Assembly (NCBI RefSeq): GCF_033568475.1
Contig: NC_133122.1
Location: 12,800,201 to 12,864,200, forward strand
Reading direction: 5' to 3'
Length of the DNA stretch: 64,000 nt
Origin: Henckelia pumila
Lineage: Eukaryota; Streptophyta; Magnoliopsida; Lamiales; Gesneriaceae
The notes under the pieces: model-generated
The model's input: the letters and a program-made list of their open reading frames with translations, nothing else
Told to the model about the DNA's origin: nothing
The model's database searches: none
Part shown: positions 14,147 through 24,193 of the stretch, piece by piece
Layout: each line of letters starts with the position of its first letter
How positions within the stretch are numbered: the stretch's first letter is position 1
Position numbers and translations under genes: made by a program

Positions 14147-16009
14147 TGTAAGAGTGGGTGCCCAGTGAGCCAACTGTGTGGCTATGGGCTTTGTTGACTC
14201 TTTGTATAAACAATCTTTTGTTTAATATTATTTACACTTTTATGGCAATGACTTTATATTACTTCATATTGTTATATTGTGATATACTATTGTTGTTTTG
14301 ATAAAGACCTTGAATATACTATAGTGTATGTAAGATGTGGTAGAACATGGAGATGTCTATCATGAAATACATCTTATAGTCACTGTATATTCTAAAACCG
14401 TTCCTAGTCGATTGAGCCGTCCGATAATAAGGATAAGGATCGCTCGAGTTTGAGACTAGCATTTGCGATGCGGAGTACCACGTTTCATTGGTAGGGAACA
14501 TGGAGATGTTCGAAGCATGCAAATGGATATTCATAGGATGAATAGTCGAACTACCCTATCCGGACTTTCCAAGTGGTTATCACTTATCGAGTGGATAAAG
14601 TCCGCGGTTTTGGTTGTACACCATTAGTCCTTACGACTTGAAACATCATGGAGACTCTATATGCTAGTACTGTGCTTTGACTCGTTTACCGACTCTGAGG
14701 GGGTCATCAGGTGTCGAGATTGGGTACAGTTACGACACATATAGGAGTCAATGCATTGTTGTCAAGGATTCACCACATACTTGCGAGTGTGGATATCCTA
14801 TGCGATCTGAGGAGATATTAGTGTGACAAATCTCTGGCCAGAGTACTTGATGTGATTTAAGAAATGGTTTCTTAGTAGCACATGCGATGTCACTAATTTG
14901 ATCTTCAAGATGCATTGCATAGTTATCGAATCTTGAGCGACTCTCGATATACCAATGGTTGTTGATTCGATCGGGATATATGGATGAAGGGACCGTACTA
15001 TACGCTAACCAAAATCTACTGGTTCTTGTAGGCACTATCAGTGATACCTAGGGAATCATGGGGCGATGTTGCTAGGCGCTTTACCATGATTCGTTGGGCA
15101 AGTCGGAAAGTGTTGTTCCGAGTCACAAGGAGTTGTGAGCCCACGGCTAGCTGTATCCCTGAACCATTGAGGGTCACACAGTGTAATGGAGTTTTAATCC
15201 CCGTTGAGATAGTTAAATTTAAAGAGTTAAATTTAATGAACTAAGGAGTTGGACTTCTTAAATAAGAGTAAGGGAGTAGGATTTCCTAAAATGACATAGG
15301 GATGGACATTTTTGGAAACCACTGAATTCGGATTCAGGAAAATTTATTTTGACTTTAAAACGTGCAGAAATGGTTTCTGTGCACATTGGTGAAATCGTTT
15401 CATCAATCGGAGTCACGATGAATTTTATATTAATTTCTGAACGAGTGGGCTTTGCTTGTCGGGCCCCAGCTTATGACTAATGGGCCCTAAGGTGTTAGTG
15501 GCCTGCATTATAAATAAGTTATTTCAGTACAGAAATTACACACGACAGGTCATTATTTTGAGAGCAATTTTCGAAAACCCTACCCTCTCTCTCAAACATA
15601 TTTCGGCCGCCCCCTCCTTGCTCTGCCCGAGAAATTCCGGTCTGTGATTTTGAATCGCAGTAAGGAATAACGAATCAAATTCGTGTATTCTCTTCGCAGA
15701 AAACTTCTGATAGATTTTCTAGTGCAATCTATCAGAGGGATTAAACCTCTGTTCGTGGACCTGATTGAAGGCGTTCATCGGTTCCAGGGAGAGACAACAA
15801 GAGCAGAATTGTTCTGTTGGTGTCCATTAATCTCGTTGCGAGATTTGAGGTAAAATTTATTTAATTGTTATTTAAATTTTACACACACGTAATTCAATCG
15901 ATGTATGGTTGATACCCACACCATGGAAACGTTCCATGAAAAATTTTTAAACTTCCGCTGCACCGGGTATCAATCGTAATTGGTCTGGGAACTCGCCAGT
16001 TTTCCAACA
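14147..16009 (+). repeat. 5' LTR of Copia G
   Basis: It starts TGTAAGAGTGGGTGCCC and ends TTTTCCAACA, 1863 bp. A TATA box lies at 15509-15516 and a donor-like GAG|GTAAAA at 15850. Small open frames inside this LTR recur in the 3' copy and are not supported as genes. Confidence 0.96.
15509..15516 (+). promoter_or_regulatory. TATA box of Copia G 5' LTR
   Basis: TATAAATA, placed about 500 bp before the LTR end. The 3' LTR has the same box at 23295-23302. Confidence 0.7.
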
Positions 16010-16010
16010 G

Positions 16011-16022
16011 TGGTATCAGAGC
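16011..16022 (+). other. Primer binding site of Copia G
   Basis: TGGTATCAGAGC, one base after the LTR end, matches the complement of the initiator tRNA-Met 3' end. Confidence 0.95.
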
Positions 16023-16140
16023 CAGGTTGCTCAGATCAATCGATTGAATAATCAATTGTACAAAATTTTTGAGTCTCGGTTTTTGAAACAAAATAAATAT
16101 TTTTAATAAAAAAAATTTTTTTTTTCCGGGGGGCGAAACC

Positions 16141-16481
16141 CGGGCAGCGATTGGATCGCTGCCCGGAGGGGGCAGCGATGGTCGCTGCCCCCAGGGGCGG
16201 CGCACGGCGCCGCCCAAAGGGGGCGCACGGCGCCGCCCAGGGCGGCGACCGTCGCCGCCCAGGGCGGCGCACGGCGCTGCCCAGGGCAGCGCTGTGCGCT
16301 GCCCAGCGCAGCGCTGGGCGCTGCCCAGGGCGGCGCACAGCGCCGCCCAGGGGCGGCGCTCGGCGCCGCCCAGGGGCGGCGCCAGGCGCCGCCAGGGCAG
16401 CAAACGTTGCTGCCCTAAGGGGGCAGCCGGGCTGCCCCGGCCCGCGCCCCGGGTGCGGGCCGGCCCGGGAGTGTCCCGGGC
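16141..16481 (+). repeat. Array of about 14 GC-rich hairpins in Copia G leader
   Basis: Successive units of about 22 bp, each an inverted repeat with a stem of 8-11 bp and nearly always a 3-base loop. Left arms include GGGCAGCGAT (16142), GGGCAGCGA (16170), GGGCGGCGC (16195, 16328, 16351), GGGCGGCGA (16240), GGGCAGCGC (16284) and GGGCAGCAA (16395). Each right arm changes to match, or forms a G-T pair as at 16262-16282. Two units are imperfect (about 16219 and 16306). The last unit (16463-16481) uses GCCCGGGA. The open frames through this array, on both strands, are a by-product of the GC content. Confidence 0.9.
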
Positions 16482-17536
16482 GGCCCGCGGGAAAAATTAT
16501 ATTTTAATTTTAATATTTAAAATTTTATTTTTGGTCCGGTCAAAAATTGTTTTTGATTGGTTCACGAGATTTCGGATCGAATTGTTCGAGTCCGTAAATT
16601 TTAAAATTGATTTTGGATAAATTTGAATTTTTGGAAAATTTTAATATTTTATCCGTAAATTGAATTTTGAAATCAATTATTTTGGTACAATTGATGATAA
16701 GATATGATCTTATGATATATTAGATAAAATATGATTTTATTTGTAAAATTGGATTTTATAGATAAAATATGATTTTATTTGATATGGAGATAAAATATGA
16801 TTTTATATGTGAAATGTGATTTTATATATAAAATATGATTTTATCTTGTTTAAATTTGAATTGCCACAGCATGTTATCCAATAAATTAATTTTGAATTAA
16901 ATGTTATTGGATAAGGATGATCGATTGCCATAACCAATTTTGTAGGTGTATGTTAGGAATTTACATTTTGTCTTTATTGTTGTTGGTTTTATTAATGGGC
17001 CTGGTTTATGGCCCGATATGAATGTCATATGTAATAAAAGTGGGCTTGGTTTATAGCCCGTTCCCACCCCCTAAAAATGTATCCCCTACTTGTCATTGTT
17101 ATTTAATTGTAAATACATTAGATTTAGTGGGAGATCAAGATTTGAAGATGGTGGGCCCAGCAGACAATGAAGACTGAAGAAATGTAAATTGGAAGCATAT
17201 GTAATAGGATTGCATTTGCATACTGCATATTACCTAGGATTGGACTAAGACCCGTGATTGGCAACCACGGGTCAATTAGAAATGGAATCGATCATCCTAT
17301 ATAATATGTGATATTATGATTGTATGCATGTTTAGACATAAATTGCGTGAATCCGGCAATGCATGCAATAAATTAAATATGATGAGACAAATATTTTTAT
17401 AAATAAAATCCCTCATTTTAAATATGATTTAAAATTTATATCAAGATAAATAAAGGAAATTTAAATATTGTTTAAATGTTCCTACCTTCCATCAACGGTC
17501 AATGTATGTGATGCTACCCGCGGATACGGTCCGGCT
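16482..17536 (+). other. Untranslated leader of Copia G
   Basis: AT-rich leader with repeated AAAATATGATTTTAT-like stretches (about 16690-16850) and blocks shared with elements A, B and D. No gene seen. Confidence 0.75.
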
Positions 17537-17814
17537 CATATTATTGGGGGGGCCCGTCCGTCGGAAAGCTGTACATTGGATCGACAAATGTTGTAAGTTG
17601 GGTGGAACTCCCATGGGATCGGCTCATATTATTGGGGGATCCACATGGCGACCGTCCATCACAACTTAATATTGATGGGTCATCTTGACATGTCACTTTA
17701 AACGGCGTCATATTATTGGGCCCTTATTGGACATGAGGTAAATCACATGGGGGTTGCTTTGGAAGCAATTGGGCTCTACCTTTTGAGAATTATGGTTGGC
17801 TGATATTATTCGGG
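17537..17814 (+). repeat. Fourfold CATATTATTGGG leader motif, Copia G
   Basis: Copies start at 17537, 17625 and 17709, with the variant GATATTATTCGGG at 17802. Spacing matches Copia A. Confidence 0.85.
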
Positions 17815-18004
17815 ACCATAAGTTTGTCAATTGGACTCCATGTTCTCACTAAGGAAAAAGTTTCCCGTTTTCACTAGAGGGTGGTGAAATCGTTAAAATA
17901 GTGGGAGTGAGATTCATAAAATTAAATTCGCCTATTTTATGTCTTAGTAAATTGTTAAACAATCATTGATATATGTCTGTTTTTCCTTTTCAGTATTTCA
18001 TACA

Positions 18005-19891
18005 ATGAATTCGCGAAATCCTTTATTCTCGATCCTCGAACAAAACAAGCTGACTGGCGCCAACTATACGGAATGGTTCCGGAAGTTGAAGATTGTCTTA
18101 ACTTCGGAGAAAATGCTCTACGTGTTAGAGAAAGCACCTCCGAAGGAAGCACCAGCTGACATAAGTCCGGAGGAATTGGCCAAACTTGATGCATGGTGTG
18201 ACCATGACATCAAGACCAAATGCTATATGCAAGCCTCGATGTCTGATGAACTCCAGAGGCGATTTGAGGACACGGTGAATGCTGCTGACATTCACACGCA
18301 ACTCAAGGAACTTTTTGGGGCTCAGTCGAGGGCTGAAAGGTTCTCTACTGTTAAGGAGTTGATGACGTGCCGCATGCGTGAAGGGACTTCGGTCCGTGAT
18401 CATGGGGTACGAGTGATTTGGCTCATACAGAAGTTAGCGACCCTTGATTTGGTGTTGGAGCATGAACTCAATGTGGACTTGCTGCTTCTATCTCTTCCTT
18501 CTTCATTTGATGGATTCGTGATAAATTTTAATATGAACAAGATAGAGGCCACCCTTGAAGAGATGGTCAATATGCTCGTTACATATGAATCCACACTTAA
18601 GAAGGATAAGCCAGCTTTCTTGGTGGGCTCCTCATCTTCTGCTAAGAAGGGGCCAAGTATGAAGGGCAAGAAACGTTCTGCCCCACCCAAGAAAGTGGAA
18701 CCCGAGAAGAAGCAAAAGACAAAGGCTTCAAACGATGGAAAATCCAAGGATGTTTGCCATTACTGCAAGAAGCCGGGTCATTGGAAGCGCAACTGCAAGG
18801 AGTATCTTGAGCAGTTGGGAACTGCAAAGGGTATGTTCTATATCGAAATAAACATGTCACTTAATACAACTTCTTGGGTATTGGATACCGGATGTGGATC
18901 TCACATTTGCAATGATTTGCAGGTGATGACAAGAAGTCGCAGGCTTAGAATGGGTGAGACCCAGCTGAGGCTCGGGAATGGTTCCAGAGTTGAAGCTACG
19001 GCCATTGGAGATGTTTGTTTGATTTTGCATAATGGTTTTAAATTATTGTTGAGAGATGTTTTATTTGTGCCAGATTTAATTAAAAACATTATTTCTATTT
19101 CTATGCTTGATAGAGATGGTTATTCTTGTAATTTTGTGAATGGGATTTGCAATATTTACAAGAATGAATGTTTAATTGGAAATGGACAACTTGAAAACGA
19201 TCTATACAATTTAAAACTAAAAGACGTTCCAGTAAATTGTATTGACAAACCGGCGACAACAAACAAAAGGAAAATCGATAGTCAAAACCCGGCAAACCTT
19301 TGGCACGCTAGACTAGGTCATATTTCCTCAAGGAGGATGAACAAGCTAGTGGGAGAGGGCATGTTTGATATGTCTGATATTAACTCTCTACCTACTTGTG
19401 AATCCTGCCTAAAAGGGAAAATGACTAAATCTCCTTTTAAGGGGAAGCCTGAACGTAGTCAAAATCTGTTGGATTTGATCCATACAGATGTTTGTGGTCC
19501 ATTTAGAGTAGGGACTCAACATGGTCACACCTACTTCATTACCTTTACTGATGATTATTCGAGGTATGGGTATTTATATTTAATGAAATATAAGTCTGAA
19601 GCATTTGAAAAGTTCAAAGAATTCAAGGCTGAAGTAGAAAACAAGCTAGGTAAAAGTATTAAGGCACTTCGATCGGATCGAGGTGGAGAATACTTGAGTA
19701 CCGAGTTTTTGGACTATCTAAAAGAGAATGGGATTCTCTCTCAGTGGACTCCTCCTATGACACCACAGCTTAATGGTGTATCGGAGCGTCGTAATCGAAC
19801 TTTGTTGGACATGGTTCGATCTATGATGAGCTTCACTGAGCTTCCACCTTCGTTTGGGGCTATGCGCTTGAAACGGCGGTATTGTTGTTGA
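18005..19891 (+). CDS. Copia G gag-protease-integrase polyprotein (frameshifted at 3' end)
   Basis: The ATG at 18005 follows the acceptor-like CAG and starts MNSRNPLFSILEQNK. Gag comes first and ends in a zinc knuckle (CHYCKKPGHWKRNC, about 18753). It is followed by the protease motif LDTGCGSH (about 18880), LWHARLGHIS (about 19300), and the integrase core with HTDVCGP, FTDDYSRYGY and RSDRGGEY. Near 19855 the sequence reads TCGTTTGGGG where relatives have one more T, so the last 10 or so codons are out of frame and the reading continues in the next open frame. A homopolymer sequencing error is possible. Confidence 0.94.
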   Translation: MNSRNPLFSILEQNKLTGANYTEWFRKLKIVLTSEKMLYVLEKAPPKEAPADISPEELAKLDAWCDHDIKTKCYMQASMSDELQRRFEDTVNAADIHTQLKELFGAQSRAERFSTVKELMTCRMREGTSVRDHGVRVIWLIQKLATLDLVLEHELNVDLLLLSLPSSFDGFVINFNMNKIEATLEEMVNMLVTYESTLKKDKPAFLVGSSSSAKKGPSMKGKKRSAPPKKVEPEKKQKTKASNDGKSKDVCHYCKKPGHWKRNCKEYLEQLGTAKGMFYIEINMSLNTTSWVLDTGCGSHICNDLQVMTRSRRLRMGETQLRLGNGSRVEATAIGDVCLILHNGFKLLLRDVLFVPDLIKNIISISMLDRDGYSCNFVNGICNIYKNECLIGNGQLENDLYNLKLKDVPVNCIDKPATTNKRKIDSQNPANLWHARLGHISSRRMNKLVGEGMFDMSDINSLPTCESCLKGKMTKSPFKGKPERSQNLLDLIHTDVCGPFRVGTQHGHTYFITFTDDYSRYGYLYLMKYKSEAFEKFKEFKAEVENKLGKSIKALRSDRGGEYLSTEFLDYLKENGILSQWTPPMTPQLNGVSERRNRTLLDMVRSMMSFTELPPSFGAMRLKRRYCC

Positions 19892-21918
19892 ACAACGTCC
19901 ACACTAAAGCAGTGGACAAAACACCATACGAGTTATGGAATGGCAAAGCTCCTAAGTATTCGTACTTGAGGATTTGGGGATGTCCTGCTTACGTGAAGCG
20001 GACAGTGGGAGATAAGTTGGATAGTCGATCCAGCTTGTGTTATTTTGTGGGGTATCCGAAGAATTCAATCGGATATTATTTCTATTATCCTGCTGAAACA
20101 AAGGTGTTTGTTTCACGGAATGCCACCTTCTTGGAGAAGGAGTTCTTATTGGATAAGAAAGGCGAGATGATGGAACTCGAAGAAGTTCGAGAAGAACCCG
20201 AAATACAAAATAACGATCCCACACCTCAGGAACCATTGCTGGACACGCCTGCACCTAGAAGATCCGAGAGGACTTCTAGACCTCCAGTTCGATATGGTCT
20301 TCTTCTTGAAGAGGGTCAAGATGAACCCGACATTGGATGTGATCCAAGAAGCTTCAAGGAAGCAATTTCTGATGCGGATTCGAATTTATGGCTTGAAGCT
20401 ATGCAGTCAGAATTGGATTCGATGCATACTAACCAAGTCTGGACTTTAGTGGATCCTCCCGATGGAATTGTTCCAATAGGGTGTAAATGGATCTACAAAA
20501 GAAAGCTTGGGCCTGATGGTAAGGTATTGACCTACAAGGCGCGATTGGTGGCTAAAGGTTATACTCAAAGGCAAGGAGTTGACTATGACGAAACCTTTTC
20601 ACCAGTTGCAATGTTCAAGTCCATAAGAATCCTTATTGCCATAGCTGCATGGTATGACTATGAGATATGGCAAATGGATGTGAAGACTGCTTTTCTTAAT
20701 GGAGACATTAAGGAAGAAATCTATATGAAGCAGCCTGAGGGGTACACATCCATGGGAAGCGAGCATAAGGTATGCAAGCTTCAGAGATCAATTTATGGTC
20801 TAAAACAAGCATCAAGAAGTTGGAACCAGAAATTTGATGAAACAATTAAAGACTTTGGTTTCATCAAGAACCCGGAGGAACCTTGCGTGTACAAGAAAGT
20901 AGTTAAGGATGCGGTGACATTCTTAGTACTTTATGTTGATGACATCCTACTCATTGGGAATGATGTAGGGATGTTGCAGTCAACAAAGATATGGTTATCA
21001 GGTAGATTTTCGATGAAGGATTTGGGTGAGGCATCCTACATTCTTGGGATACAGATCTATAGGGATAGATCTAAGAGAATGATAGGACTCACTCAATCAA
21101 CCTACATCGATACCATATTGAAACGGTTTTCAATGGATGGGTCCAAGAGAGGACATCTACCCATGTGTCATGGAGTTTCTCTATCCAAGTCTATGTGTCC
21201 CAAGACTGATGCAGAGATAGAGAATATGACACATGTACCATATGCGTCAGCTATAGGTAGTATCATGTATGGGATGATATCTACCAGACCGGATGTAGCA
21301 TTTGCTCTGAGTGTCACGAGCAGATATCAGTCTAATCCTGGTCAGATACATTGGAAAGCCGTGAAGGACATTCTTAAGTACTTGCGAAGGACTAAGAATA
21401 TGTTCATGGTTTATGGAGGACGAGAACTCAAACTGGAAGGCTATACCGACTCTAGCTTCCAAAGTGATGTGGATGACTCGAAGTCAACCTCTGGATTTGT
21501 GTTCATGCTCAATGGTGGTGCTGTCTCTTGGAAGAGTTCCAAGCAGGACACCACAGCGGATTCCACCACTGAGGCTGAATACATTGCAGCATCAGCTGCT
21601 GCTAAAGAGGCCGTTTGGATGAGGAATTTCGTCCAAGAGTTGGGCGTCATTCCTGAATTTGTTGGTCCAGTCCCGGTGTACTGCGACAACACGGGTGCCG
21701 TTGCTCAAGCAAAGGAACCAAGGTCTCATCAAAGATCCAAACACGTACTGAGGAAATACCACATAATCCGGGAGATTGTGGAAAGAGGAGACATCAGTGT
21801 CGAACGAGTGGCCTCTGCAGACAATATCGCTGATCCACTTACTAAGCCTTTGCCAGGACCATTGTTTGACAAACATCGCGAAGCAATGGGTCTACATAGT
21901 ATGACTAGTTGGCTATAG
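19882..21918 (+). CDS. Copia G integrase end, reverse transcriptase and RNase H
   Basis: Continues the polyprotein after the single-base shift; the true junction is near 19855 and the ATG at 19882 is only the first in this frame. It contains the end of integrase (YLRIWGCPAYVK), the RT start GCKWIYKRKLGPDGK, DVKTAFLNGD, catalytic YVDDILLIGND (about 20928), the GIQIYRDRSKR block, and RNase H with TTEAEYIAAS (about 21565) and YCDNTGAVAQAK. It ends at a TAG, 14 bases before the 3' LTR. No internal stop is present in 678 codons. It would copy the RNA genome to DNA and degrade the RNA template. Confidence 0.95.
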   Translation: MLLNNVHTKAVDKTPYELWNGKAPKYSYLRIWGCPAYVKRTVGDKLDSRSSLCYFVGYPKNSIGYYFYYPAETKVFVSRNATFLEKEFLLDKKGEMMELEEVREEPEIQNNDPTPQEPLLDTPAPRRSERTSRPPVRYGLLLEEGQDEPDIGCDPRSFKEAISDADSNLWLEAMQSELDSMHTNQVWTLVDPPDGIVPIGCKWIYKRKLGPDGKVLTYKARLVAKGYTQRQGVDYDETFSPVAMFKSIRILIAIAAWYDYEIWQMDVKTAFLNGDIKEEIYMKQPEGYTSMGSEHKVCKLQRSIYGLKQASRSWNQKFDETIKDFGFIKNPEEPCVYKKVVKDAVTFLVLYVDDILLIGNDVGMLQSTKIWLSGRFSMKDLGEASYILGIQIYRDRSKRMIGLTQSTYIDTILKRFSMDGSKRGHLPMCHGVSLSKSMCPKTDAEIENMTHVPYASAIGSIMYGMISTRPDVAFALSVTSRYQSNPGQIHWKAVKDILKYLRRTKNMFMVYGGRELKLEGYTDSSFQSDVDDSKSTSGFVFMLNGGAVSWKSSKQDTTADSTTEAEYIAASAAAKEAVWMRNFVQELGVIPEFVGPVPVYCDNTGAVAQAKEPRSHQRSKHVLRKYHIIREIVERGDISVERVASADNIADPLTKPLPGPLFDKHREAMGLHSMTSWL

Positions 21919-21932
21919 GGCAAGTGGGAGAT
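21919..21932 (+). other. Polypurine tract of Copia G
   Basis: GGCAAGTGGGAGAT directly before the 3' LTR; primes plus-strand synthesis. Confidence 0.85.
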
Positions 21933-23797
21933 TGTAAGAGTGGGTGCCCAGTGAGCCAACTGTGTGGCTATGGGCTTTGTTGACTCTTTGTATAAACAAT
22001 CTTTTGTTTAATATTATTTACACTTTTATGGCAATGACTTTATATTACTTCATATTGTTATATTGTGATATACTATTGTTGTTTTGATAAAGACCTTGAA
22101 TATACTATAGTGTATGTAAGATGTGGTAGAACATGGAGATGTCTATCATGAAATACATCTTATAGTCACTGTATATTCTAAAACCGTTCCTAGTCGATTG
22201 AGCCGTCCGATAATAAGGATAAGGATCGCTCGAGTTTGAGACTAGCATTTGCGATGCGGAGTACCACGTTTCATTGGTAGGGAACATGGAGATGTTCGAA
22301 GCATGCAAATGGATATTCATAGGATGAATAGTCGAACTACCCTATCCGGACTTTCCAAGTGGTTATCACTTATCGAGTGGATAAAGTCCGCGGTTTTGGT
22401 TGTACACCATTAGTCCTTACGACTTGAAACATCATGGAGACTCTATATGCTAGTACTGTGCTTTGACTCGTTTACCGACTCTGAGGGGGTCATCAGGTGT
22501 CGAGATTGGGTACAGTTACGACACATATAGGAGTCAATGCATTGTTGTCAAGGATTCACCACATACTTGCGAGTGTGGATATCCTATGCGATCTGAGGAG
22601 ATATTAGTGTGACAAATCTCTGGCCAGAGTACTTGATGTGATTTAAGAAATGGTTTCTTAGTAGCACATGCGATGTCACTAATTTGATCTTCAAGATGCA
22701 TTGCATAGTTATCGAATCTTGAGCGACTCTCGATATACCAATGGTTGTTGATTCGATCGGGATATATGGATGAAGGGACCGTACTGTACGCTAACCAAAA
22801 TCTACTGGTTCTTGTAGGCACTATCAGTGATACCTAGGGAATCATGGGGCGATGTTGCTAGGCGCTTTACCATGATTCGTTGGGCAAGTCGGAAAGTGTT
22901 GTTCCGAGTCACAAGGAGTTGTGAGCCCACGGCTAGCTGTATCCCTGAACCATTGAGGGTCACACAGTGTAATGGAGTTTTAATCCCCGTTGAGATAGTT
23001 AAATTTAAAGAGTTAAATTTAATGAACTAAGGAGTTGGACTTCTTAAATAAGAGTAAGGGAGTAGGATTTCCTAAAATGACATAGGGATGGACATTTTTG
23101 GAAACCACTGAATTCGGATTCAGGAAAATTTATTTTGACTTTAAAACGTGCAGAAATGGTTTCTGTGCACATTGGTGAAATCGTTTCATCAATCGGAGTC
23201 ACGATGAATTTTATATTAATTTCTGAACGAGTGGGCTTTGCTTGTCGGGCCCCAGCTTATGACTAATGGGCCCTAAGGTGTTAGTGGCCTGCATTATAAA
23301 TAAGTTATTTCAGTACAGAAATTACACACGACAGGTCATTATTTTGAGAGCAATTTTCGAAAACCCTACCCTCTCTCTCAAACATATTTCGGCCGCCCCC
23401 TCCTTGCTCTGCCCGAGAGAAATTCCGGTCTGTGATTTTGAATCGCAGTAAGGAATAACGAATCAAATTCGTGTATTCTCTTCGCAGAAAACTTCTGATA
23501 GATTTTCTAGTGCAATCTATCAGAGGGATTAAACCTCTGTTCGTGGACCTGATTGAAGGCGTTCATCGGTTCCAGGGAGAGACAACAAGAGCAGAATTGT
23601 TCTGTTGGTGTCCATTAATCTCGTTGCGAGATTTGAGGTAAAATTTATTTAATTGTTATTTAAATTTTACACACACGTAATTCAATCGATGTATGGTTGA
23701 TACCCACACCATGGAAACGTTCCATGAAAAATTTTTAAACTTCCGCTGCACCGGGTATCAATCGTAATTGGTCTGGGAACTCGCCAGTTTTCCAACA
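21933..23797 (+). repeat. 3' LTR of Copia G
   Basis: 1865 bp, almost identical to 14147-16009, ending TTTTCCAACA before the ATTGA duplication. Confidence 0.96.
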
Positions 23798-23860
23798 ATT
23801 GACATTCAAGGAGACAAGCACCCACCAACTTTACTATTTCACATTTAATGAGCCTTGGAC
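23798..23860 (+). repeat. 5' LTR of Athila F, segment 2
   Basis: Short stretch of F LTR between G and E, equal to the 3' LTR near 41088-41152. It ends with TGGAC, the duplicated target of E. Confidence 0.93.
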
Positions 23861-23927
23861 TGTAGTAGCCCGTGCCCTAATTGAGTAATTAAAGGATTAA
23901 TGCTAATTAATTGAATTAGGTATCGGA

Positions 23928-24180
23928 CGGATCGGAAGCTCCGAAGGCACGATCGGAAGCTCCGAACAGGATCGGAAGCTCCGATGAGCGATCGGAGGCA
24001 CCGATGTTATTACGTTAGGCATGACGTGTGGTTGGATCGGAAGCTCCGATCAGGACCGAAAGCTCCGATCACCCCTATCCGAAGTCAACAAATGATATTT
24101 TGACACGTGGCAGATAAGGATCTTCGGAAGCTCCGATGGCAGGATCGGACGTTCCGATCGAGGATCGGAGGCTCCGATCG
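23928..24180 (+). repeat. Nine-copy ATCGGA-nnn-TCCGAT array in U3 of Gypsy E
   Basis: Units near 23930, 23950, 23969, 23988, 24033, 24053, 24122, 24143 and 24163 each carry two inverted 6-bp half sites around 3-4 bases, commonly AGC. The last unit is about 10 bp before the TATA box. The same array is in the 3' LTR (about 29866-30115). It may be a set of promoter-proximal protein-binding sites. Confidence 0.85.
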
Positions 24181-24185
24181 TTGTC

Positions 24186-24193
24186 TATAAATA
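24186..24193 (+). promoter_or_regulatory. TATA box of Gypsy E 5' LTR
   Basis: TATAAATA immediately after the repeat array; the 3' LTR copy is at 30122-30129. Confidence 0.75.

Larger units (their letters stand above)
15850..17993 (+). other. Candidate leader intron of Copia G
   Basis: GAG|GTAAAA in the LTR and CTTTTCAG just before the gag ATG (18005) could serve as splice sites for a 2.1-kb intron. It would contain the primer site, hairpin array and leader repeats. Inferred from conservation among four elements. Confidence 0.45.
14147..23797 (+). mobile_element. Copia element G, very young, nearly intact
   Basis: LTRs 14147-16009 and 21933-23797, flanked by ATTGA on both sides (14142-14146 and 23798-23802). 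By eye the LTRs differ by one substitution (A/G near 15000) and one 2-bp indel (GAGA near 15625). Gag-pol is complete apart from one missing T. The leader holds the expanded hairpin array. This is the best-preserved autonomous-type element in the window. Confidence 0.96.

Noticed and set aside
14319..15244. Small open frames in the Copia G LTR on both strands
   Set aside because: They are repeated exactly in the second LTR and lie in regulatory sequence without a recognisable domain.
16036..16507. GC-rich open frames on both strands (up to 169 codons) in the Copia G leader
   Set aside because: They run through the hairpin array, give repetitive A/R/P-rich peptides in several frames, and have no domain; the open frames follow from GC content.
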